A stretch of DNA of 64,000 nt, taken from positions 62,001 through 126,000 of the forward strand of contig AJFK01000318.1 of the NCBI GenBank assembly GCA_000467715.1, written 5' to 3'. Shown here piece after piece: positions 57,394-64,000 of the stretch. The stretch is from Hysterium pulicare CBS 123377. Lineage: Eukaryota > Ascomycota > Dothideomycetes > Hysteriales > Hysteriaceae. The notes under the pieces were generated by a model. It was not told where the DNA came from and did no database searches. It saw only the letters and a list, made by a program, of their open reading frames with translations. The stretch's first letter is position 1. Each line of letters begins with the position of its first letter. Made by a program: the position numbers and the translations under genes.

Positions 57394-59567
57394 TTAGTAA
57401 CTGCGTAGCCTCCCTCCTTCCGACTGCCTCCCCCTACCACCAAACCCACCACCACCTCCACCCGATGGCCTACCCCTACCCCTATCACCGCCATATCCGC
57501 CACCGCCTCCTCGTGATGATCTATCACCATATCCACCACTTCTCGAGGAGTCTGCACCGAATCCGCCACTTCTCGATGAGCCTCCACTGTATCCGCCGCT
57601 TCTCGAAGAGCGTCCACCGGATCCACCATAAGATCGTGAAGAATCTTGTCGACGACGAGAATCAGGCTCAGCGAACGGGTCGTCCTCTTCGAAAGGACCC
57701 CTCTCATCACCGCCCATGCCCGACGATCGAGAACCTGTGTTAATGCCATCAACTCTCCCTAACCTATGATTCGTAATAGCGCGACTACTTAAAGCCGGAG
57801 GAGTATGCATGCCCCAACAATACTTTGCGGTATTGTTGATATTATCAACGAGGAGTTGCTTATCATCGAAGCTCTGGTAAGCCGAGAAAAGGGAGCTGTA
57901 GGCATCAGCTTTATCGCCAGGACGCGTGCGTTTCGCGGCCTCGACGACGTGCGAGAAGATTTCGGCGACGTTTTCGGGTATCTCAGCTTCTTTGGTCATG
58001 TCGACTGATGCTGATTCTAGGGTCCGGTCCCTGGCTAATGGGAGACCACGGAGAAGTCTTCGACTGTGGAATTCGTCAAGAGGAGAGAGGAAAAGCCATC
58101 CTTCGCCTTCTTTGCCAGCACGAGCAGTACGACCCAGGCGATGAACGTAGGTATCGCGCTCTCGTGGAACAGCCATCTGGATGACGTGCGTTACATCAGG
58201 GAAGTCCATACCTCGAGCGGTAACGTCGGAGGAGAAAAGAATGGCAGATTTTGCGAAGCGAAAGTTATCAGCTGCTGTTGTTCGGCTCGCTTGGGAGAGC
58301 TTGGAATGGATTTCGAATATTCGTGCAGGGTCTAATGGATTGCCGCGTGCCATTCCTCTGGTTAGGCGGAAGAAGACTGAAGAAGCTAAGGTGACTTCGT
58401 TGGTTGTGCTGAAATATACAATCGCTTTGAACGGTCTTCCCCCCTCGGTGTTGGCTTTTTGGACTTCTTTCAGGCACAGCTCGTATAAAGCGGGTAATTG
58501 ATTCTCGAGACCATTGAGTATGACGGCTTTCTGTGGTACCCTTTCGTGTGTATGTGTCTCATCCTCGCGCACCGTTCTTACGAAGTGGAAGCCTGGCTTC
58601 AAAGTCGATCGCACTAGGTGGACGACTTCCTTCGGTACGGTAGCTGAAAACATCATACATTGCCTTTCCTGGTCATGAAGGTTGGGTAGGTTCTTCTTGA
58701 TATCATTAATCTCCAATTGGAATCCTGCTTCTAGTAGGCGGTCGGCCTCATCCATAACAAGGCAATCGAGATTGGGTGCCGCGACACCCGAGTATTCGTC
58801 GGAGAGCAAGTCGTTAATTCTCCCCGGTGTTCCAATGAGAATGTGGCAGCCTTCTCTTTGTGTCTTCATAAGCATAGCCTTCTTTTGAGTACCACCGACC
58901 GCAGTTTGAATGATGAGACCGGTATTGCTAGTGACCTTCCGGGCTTCTACTGCAATTTGTTCTGCCAACTCTCTCGTTGGTGAGATTACAATTGCTTTGA
59001 TATCGTCCGATTCAGCTCTCTTGTAGCCGCGAGGTCGCTCACCCAGTCCCGGATTCTTAGTTATGATTCTTTGTATGAGTGGAATTAGAAATCCTAGAGT
59101 TTTGCCGGTACCGGTTTTGGCTTGAGCAATTCTAAAAAGAATTAGTCTTTATCAAGAGGCTAATGGCTTGGGGTCTCTTACATGTCCGAACCCCTCAAGG
59201 CTTCATTGATAGTTCGAGTTTGGACCTCCGTCATCGTCTCCAAACCCATCTTATCTGTTAGCGTGCTGATGACATTGGGATGCACCAAGCCTCGAGATGC
59301 GAGCTCGTGGAATCTTGTAACAGGTCCCTTCGATTCAGCATGATTGGCTCCAGCGTAGTCTGTGTCGGCCCGCATCGCTTGTGCCTCCTGTTGCCATCTC
59401 GCAGGCTTGTGGAATGCAGCAATGGCGATGCGGGAAGCTGGCGTAGCGGACCGTGATAGAACAGAGGAGTGAGGAGATAGTGATGCACGTAGTATCCTAG
59501 ATGAAAGCCCCGTCGCCGCTACATGCCGAGAGAGTGATGCAGGGCACCTCCGTAAAGCACCGTACAT
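57394..59567 (-). CDS. MSS116: Mitochondrial DEAD-box RNA helicase, Mss116-like, 707 aa, 2 exons
   Basis: ATP-dependent RNA chaperone of mitochondria, helping group I/II intron splicing and translation. Model: complement(join(57394..59131, 59182..59567)). The ATG at 59567 (MYGALRRCPASLSRHVAATG) begins a basic, Ser/Arg-rich presequence; the upstream in-frame extension is not needed. Motifs in order: Q-motif region EVQTRTINEAL, Walker A AQAKTGTGKT, SPTRELAEQ, GTPGRI, MDEADRLLEAGF (DEAD box), FSATVPKEV (SAT), SSDVTARGMDFPDV and HRLGRTARAGK. The C-terminal ~100 residues form an RGG/GGY-rich tail (SSRSGGYG, GRGRPSGGGGGG), the usual RNA-binding extension. Assignment to MSS116 over sister mitochondrial helicases is probable, not certain. 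Confidence 0.9.
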
Positions 59568-60054
59568 GGTAAGAGAATCGGCGCAAAAGCCGCGCAAGAA
59601 CAACTCGATTAAAGGGTCTGATGAAGAAAACAGAGGGCCAGCGAAAAGAGAAATAAGGAGCGGACTTTTTGAATTGCCTTTGGATGACAATGGGAAAACG
59701 GGGAGTTGTTGGTCTGGCTAAGGAGGTTCAATCTCGCTGAGAACTTTTTTGAGAGCCCGTGAGCCCTAGCGCGGTCCCTTTACGATGCCAAGGTGGGCGT
59801 CTTATCTTATCATCCCGTGATATGATTTCCCTGAAGCCTTATTTTCGAACACGTAACAGTCGAAATCTCTGTAACCAAATGAAGGTGTGGACTCATTGGA
59901 AACTGATGGTATAGTCTATCTTCTAAACACTGTCTCTATAAATGTCCTTATCCTCATGGATTCGTGCTCATATATGTGACCAGCGCCTTCTATACAAATT
60001 TCTCAAGAATGCTCGGAAATGCGAATAAATCTCAATCCAGTCTCTTGTTCCTCC
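59568..60054. other. Intergenic region
   Basis: Helicase promoter side and 3' flank of the next minus-strand gene. No gene or repeat recognised. Confidence 0.4.
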
Positions 60055-61163
60055 TTATCGGGGGTTGTCCTCTCTCTGTGCTCCCAGAACGTAAGCCCCC
60101 TCGGAAATGCCTTGGTGTAGCCCTCCAGTCACTCCGCGAACCCACCATATGGCCATGTCATTGATAGCCTGTCCAACCTTCCCGTCGTTCATGCTGCAAA
60201 CAGTGCTAGTAAATTGCAATGTTCGCTTGCCTAACTCATCCACAGTATTGATACTCTTGCTGAATACTCGTTGCGTTATCTTATGCTCGCGCTCAAACCG
60301 ATATGCATGCCCAACGAATACCTTGATATATGGCAAAAGAAAGTGCCCTACAATGAAGATTTGGAGGACCAATGTAGCTGTAATTCGATGCAGCACAGAT
60401 ATATCTTCAGGAGAGTTTTGTCGCAAGACAGCAGAGCGACGCGCCTGGGTAGGGAGCAACGTGTATGCGTTTGGGTCATTGTGGAGATCGAGGATATCAA
60501 AGGGTATGGCGGCTTCTATGCTAAGCGTCTCTTCTGCCGACATGTCGATTGGTAGCCCGCGAAGCAGATAAGTGAGGCCATGTATGTAAAGCTGCCGACT
60601 GAAAGGAGGCAGACCCTCTTCGTCGTCGCGTTGAAGAGAGGCTGACTCTTGATAGGCTTGTGATATGAGACACAGTCCTGTGAAGCGTTAGCTCGGAATC
60701 GCCATATCCAATGGTATGTTCTACCTTGATTCGCATATTTCCAGTTCACTCCGCTTTTATCTTCGGATAGAGCGAAGAGAGGTAACTGAGAGCCAGAGAA
60801 CATAGGCCGCTCATATGCCGCGGTATCTTCCTGCAAATCAAAGTCCACCACGGTGCTGTCTGTGGATAACATAGAATCTCGATTCCGTGTGCTGCTTCCT
60901 TGTCGAGAGTCGTACCTTGGTGGTGGAGTCTCAGAGCCAGGCGCGTTTGTGGGAGCACTGATACTTCTAACATGGCTTGTCCGTTCTCTCAAGTCGTTCA
61001 CAGTCTGTCTTATAGAATGTAATCTGGGTATCCGGTTCTGAATCAGCGTTGGAAGCATGGTGTACAACATTGAGGCCGGTGTCTGCTCGTTACAAGTCGA
61101 GTTTGGCTTATCGAAAGTTTGGAAGTCTGAGAACTCGGTAGGGGTTCGTATTCTAGCGGCCAT
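60055..61163 (-). CDS. Conserved hypothetical fungal membrane protein, 353 aa, 2 exons
   Basis: Model: complement(join(60055..60677, 60725..61163)). Only the spliced frame carries the protein through: exon 1 ends YANQ and exon 2 begins GLCLISQAYQESAS. N-terminal half is disordered (Ser/Thr/Arg-rich, PPPRYDSRQGSSTR). A conserved block follows (RQLYIHGLTYLLRGLPID, then LSIEAAIPFDI), then one hydrophobic segment (LVLQIFIVGHFLLPYIKVFV) and an amphipathic C-terminus. I recognise the general pattern from ascomycete hypothetical proteins but know no function. The hydrophobic segment suggests membrane attachment. Divergent from the secreted Cys-rich gene. Confidence 0.75.
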
Positions 61164-61940
61164 TATCAATTCTCAATCAATCCAGAGGTTATACAGAATT
61201 GCCGGAGCTACGTTGACGCCGCAAGCGGAAGGGGAGTTCAAGGAGGCATTGTGAAGGTATAGAAAGGGCCTGGAAGAGAAACCCTGGAGGGACGGCAATC
61301 GTTCCCAACATGGCGGCAAGGCGTAAGACTTATCGCAGTCGTTAGCATAGGATCTGTTGAGCATGTGAAAGCGTGAGAAGGTTTCGTTGAGAGTTTGGCC
61401 TGGCCTCTTGGTGGGGCGGCTTTGGCGCCTCCTGCAACTCCTGCAACGGCCATCTTTGGCGTGCATGCTAGGCTTGAGACCACCAATGATTGTACCATGT
61501 GCTTCTCCCTCGCATTTCATTACCCTTCACTTCTTTGGTCACAATCCCCTGTTCGCTATTCTTTACACCAGAACCAGCCTGTCATTTCCAGCTCCTGGAA
61601 ACTGAATCTCTTGTACAGTTCCAGCATCCCATGGAACGAAATCTGCAGCGAAAGAAAAAGATTGACTTTATGTCAGAACACAATCACTGTTATATCAGTC
61701 AAAGCGTCCACGATACGTCGGGTGCTGATGACTTCTGTTTTAGGTTTATGGAGGACCACGGTTATGAGGAGCTCCCGTCACTAGTATAATTCACTTATTA
61801 TGTTTTATGTCGTAAGGTCGAACTTTCTCAAAAATCTATTATATTCTCAGCTATTGTATAAAAGTCGATTTCCGTTATCACAAGCCTCAGAAGCAATCCA
61901 CCAAACCTCACCATCCGGCTTTTATCACTCTCATATTACT
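61164..61940. promoter_or_regulatory. Divergent promoter region with TATA box
   Basis: 777 bases between divergent starts. TATAAAAG at 61857-61864 serves the plus-strand gene. A short plus frame at 61631-61789 is stop-free for 52 codons but has no family, and I do not call it. Confidence 0.5.
61857..61864 (+). promoter_or_regulatory. TATA box of the secreted Cys-rich gene
   Basis: TATAAAAG, 77 bases upstream of the ATG at 61941. This is a good spacing for a strong, regulated fungal promoter. Confidence 0.6.
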
Positions 61941-62762
61941 ATGCAAGTCTTCACATCTTCCAAGGCTCTTGTTGCCTACATATGCCTTGCCCTCCCAACC
62001 CTAGCTATTCGACACCTCATCTTCGAGGATGACAAGGCTGGCTTCATTCGGCATCACCGCTTGAAACTAGAAGCTCGCACTGTCACAGCCCAAATCACAG
62101 TATCGCCAAACGACACCCTAGAGCATCTTCAAAACTCACTGATGCTATTTGGCTATCGTCTACGAATCGAAAACCCAACGACATCGGACTCTTTCCTCTT
62201 GCTTCCGGACACCAACGCCACAGCCAAGCCAACGCAGGAACAGAAGGAGCCCGATCCCTATAAAGATTTGGACGACACTAACGCATGTTTCACTGTGGTC
62301 GCGGACTGGTATGACCGCTGCACCAAAATGTGGGACGAGAAATTCTGCTCAATCCTATACGATACCTGGGACCGGCGGCAGTGCAAAACAAAGGCTCCCC
62401 AAGACAAAACGATCATTCCAAAGAAACAGCGTGAGCAGCAGATCAAAAACTGCAAGAGCATTAAGGAGAATTGGACTGCGAAGTGCGTTGGTGGAAAGTA
62501 CGATCGCAACAAATGCAAGGACTGGAAGGTCGAGACTGGTGAGAATGAGTGTGGCATTTGGGGGATAGACATGCCGTATAGTAAGCAGAATGAAGAGGAG
62601 AAACCGAAGACTTGTAAAATGGCTAGGAATGATTGGGAGAAGTATCATTGTAAAGAGGAGAAGCACTACAGGGAGAAGAAGTGTGGACATCTGATGGCAG
62701 AGTTCATGTTCAACAATTGTGATGCACCCATGTTGGACGTGCCTCTTCCTCATATAGAATAG
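61941..62762 (+). CDS. Secreted cysteine-rich charged protein, 273 aa, single exon
   Basis: The ATG at 61941 gives a clean signal peptide (MQVFTSSKALVAYICLALPT, likely cleaved near residue 22). An in-frame upstream ATG at 61800 would bury the signal peptide and precede the TATA box, so it is rejected. The mature protein has 12 cysteines, all in the C-terminal two-thirds, set in a Lys/Glu/Trp-rich helical background (WYDRCTKMWDEKFC, ENWTAKCVGGKYDRNKC, WEKYHCKEEKHYREKKC). The even Cys count and regular 10-20 residue spacing suggest six disulfides. No known domain. Candidate secreted virulence or nutrient-handling factor; no homologue recognised. Confidence 0.8.
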   Translation: MQVFTSSKALVAYICLALPTLAIRHLIFEDDKAGFIRHHRLKLEARTVTAQITVSPNDTLEHLQNSLMLFGYRLRIENPTTSDSFLLLPDTNATAKPTQEQKEPDPYKDLDDTNACFTVVADWYDRCTKMWDEKFCSILYDTWDRRQCKTKAPQDKTIIPKKQREQQIKNCKSIKENWTAKCVGGKYDRNKCKDWKVETGENECGIWGIDMPYSKQNEEEKPKTCKMARNDWEKYHCKEEKHYREKKCGHLMAEFMFNNCDAPMLDVPLPHIE

Positions 62763-62855
62763 CTCTCTTAGTCTTGTTCTGGGGTCGTGGATAGGGCGTT
62801 TGGCGGTATTTTCATGCACAATACCCTTAGGAATAGTTTTCTCTTTCCGATTTCA

Positions 62856-63899
62856 TCAGATATCATGATAATACTCATTCATCTCTCTCACTTTCTCCTT
62901 CCACATCTCTCTAACTTTCTCGTCGCCAACATTTCCCCCTTCAGCACCTTCCCACCCTTTGACGTGCAAACTCTTCACCCCTCCATCCAATCTTTCCACC
63001 ATTCCGCCATCGTTCGCACTCCACTCAATGGGAATCCTCCGCCACGGCATCCTTCCCTCCTTTCTATGCACATAGATCAAAAGATCCTGCTCCGGATACG
63101 CCGCATTCGAGGGGGCTTCCGGACTAGTGAGCACCGAGATGTAGTAGTTGAAGAGCTGTGTCAAAGGCGCAAAGAGCATGAAGCAAGCGCAGAGATATTG
63201 AATGTGGCCGGGAGTTTCCCAAGTGGATTGGTCGCCGTAGGTATCAGCGGACGCGGACATAAGATAGGAATCTGGAGGAGGAAGTTGGGATTGAGCATCC
63301 GAGTCATTCTGGGGTAAAGTCTTCCTAGGCATGCTAATCTCCGGATCCGTGAAGATGGAGTCCAGGGAGGACAGAAGAATAGTATCGGCATCGATATAAA
63401 GCACTTTCTCATAATCCGTCAACTGCCACAGCCTTAGCTTAGCTAGGACATCGCGAAATCGCGAGTTCTCGATGAAGTTCCGGTCGAAAGCTTCCGGTAG
63501 GTCTAGAGGCTGGATGGGTATGATGATGGCGCCTTCCTTTTCTAGAATGGCAGTTTGAGACCGAGGGACTGAGGGGAGAACGAGAACAAGGAATGGAATT
63601 GGTGGAGATGAAGCAGAGCGGGTTGCGGAGCCTTGGAGAAGCTGGTAGGTCAAGAGACGGACGGTGGTGAAGTAGGGGTCTTGGGTTGGATCGGTATTGT
63701 TAGAGGCTTGGAATGTTGGTGGACCAAGGAAAGTTGCGTAGGCATATTTGTTTTCTATTCTTTTTAGGTCGGAATCCGTGCTGTTTGAATGATTGAACTG
63801 GGGCGATGTTGGAGCTTGGGAGGGGAATAAATAGTAGAAAGTTGTGAGTGCAAACGCAATAAATGTAACATATGCGTACCGACGTCGTGAGAAAGGCAT
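62856..63899 (-). CDS. Glycosyltransferase family 8 (glycogenin-like), type II membrane protein, 347 aa
   Basis: Single-exon glycosyltransferase with the GT-A fold of GT8. The ATG at 63899 (MPFSRRRYAYV) is followed at once by a signal-anchor helix (VTFIAFALTTFYYLF), giving a Golgi type II topology; an upstream ATG at 63965 adds 22 residues. Conserved pieces are YAYATFLGPP, VRLLTYQLL, the catalytic DxD in KVLYIDADTIL, HIQYLCACFMLFAP and PEQDLLIYVH. Members transfer sugars from UDP-sugars to glycans or lipids. The acceptor is unknown. The 5' gene boundary is close to the window edge, so an additional upstream exon cannot be excluded. Confidence 0.88.
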   Translation of the reverse strand: MPFSRRRYAYVTFIAFALTTFYYLFPSQAPTSPQFNHSNSTDSDLKRIENKYAYATFLGPPTFQASNNTDPTQDPYFTTVRLLTYQLLQGSATRSASSPPIPFLVLVLPSVPRSQTAILEKEGAIIIPIQPLDLPEAFDRNFIENSRFRDVLAKLRLWQLTDYEKVLYIDADTILLSSLDSIFTDPEISMPRKTLPQNDSDAQSQLPPPDSYLMSASADTYGDQSTWETPGHIQYLCACFMLFAPLTQLFNYYISVLTSPEAPSNAAYPEQDLLIYVHRKEGRMPWRRIPIEWSANDGGMVERLDGGVKSLHVKGWEGAEGGNVGDEKVREMWKEKVREMNEYYHDI

Positions 63900-64000
63900 G
63901 AGAGCCCTATCTGTAGTCAAATAGCTCCAAAGCTGAAAGCAATATCTGAAGTGAAGTTTATTCATCTGAAGTTCAGCTGCGCTACTTGGCTTCGTATTGG

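Noticed and set aside
57390-57743. 117-codon plus-strand frame rich in His/Arg
   Set aside because: It is the complement of the helicase RGG tail; the bias is inherited from the Gly codons.
61631-61789. 52-codon plus-strand frame upstream of the secreted Cys-rich gene
   Set aside because: Protein-like in places but short, upstream of the TATA box and without a recognisable match.
1-64000. Virus-like elements, retroelements, DNA transposons, CRISPR, rRNA or tRNA
   Set aside because: No reverse transcriptase, integrase, transposase, terminal repeats, spaced direct repeats or RNA-gene cores were noticed on either strand; a computational scan would be needed to exclude small tRNAs.

Overview
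The window is a piece of a filamentous ascomycete (Pezizomycotina) chromosome. Evidence: dense, closely spaced genes on both strands; many short introns (mostly 48-70 nt) with GTAAGT/GTACGT-like donors and CTAAC/CTGAC branch sites; recognisable fungal housekeeping genes (Uso1, Rat1, an ISWI remodeler, Get3, an Mss116-type helicase); and lineage-typical accessory genes (PTH11-like rhodopsin-fold membrane protein, stand-alone cellobiose-dehydrogenase-type cytochrome domain, class 3 lipase, secreted amidase, MFS transporters, secreted cysteine-rich proteins). I guess Leotiomycetes from the gene repertoire, but this is inference. No virus-like element, retroelement, transposase, CRISPR array, rRNA or tRNA was recognised.

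Layout. 1-20 kb is a conserved housekeeping block: 3' part of a TBC/RabGAP gene, an alpha/beta hydrolase, USO1 (minus) head-to-head with RAT1 (plus), an ISWI ATPase, GET3, and an orphan protein. 20-31 kb is mixed: PTH11-like receptor (minus) divergent from an SDR, a CCCH zinc-finger protein, a secreted cytochrome-domain protein and a secreted protein with three Cys modules. 31-38 kb: a CorA-type cation channel and a DUF2231 membrane protein sharing a 129-bp promoter, a secreted amidase, and a Ser/Thr-rich one-pass protein. 38.2-41.5 kb is gene-poor but contains a clear leftward promoter. 41.5-47.2 kb: FAD monooxygenase, class II aldolase, luciferase-domain protein and class 3 lipase. 47.2-49.9 kb is gene-poor and holds a decayed ~147-bp tandem repeat. 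49.9-64 kb: monocarboxylate-type MFS, SH3 protein, SDR, DHA-type MFS, mitochondrial DEAD-box helicase, an orphan membrane protein, a secreted Cys-rich protein and a GT8 glycosyltransferase.

No classical biosynthetic cluster is present (no PKS, NRPS, terpene synthase or cluster regulator). The housekeeping genes serve vesicle tethering (Uso1), Rab regulation (TBC), RNA 5' decay and transcription termination (Rat1), chromatin remodelling (ISWI) and tail-anchored protein targeting (Get3). They are neighbours, not a pathway. Exon coordinates were built by eye from splice signals, reading-frame continuity and family conservation. Every multi-exon model below closes in frame.

Most unusual observations: (i) a run of five or six degenerate ~147-bp (49-codon) units at about 49.04-49.81 kb that keeps a recurring peptide motif on the minus strand, apparently the ruin of a repeat-protein gene; (ii) a lipase intron that keeps frame only if its acceptor is TG instead of AG; (iii) a five-nucleotide first coding exon in the DUF2231 gene; (iv) a Rat1 C-terminus carrying PPG-type and acidic heptad repeats; (v) several secreted proteins with conserved architecture but no known function.
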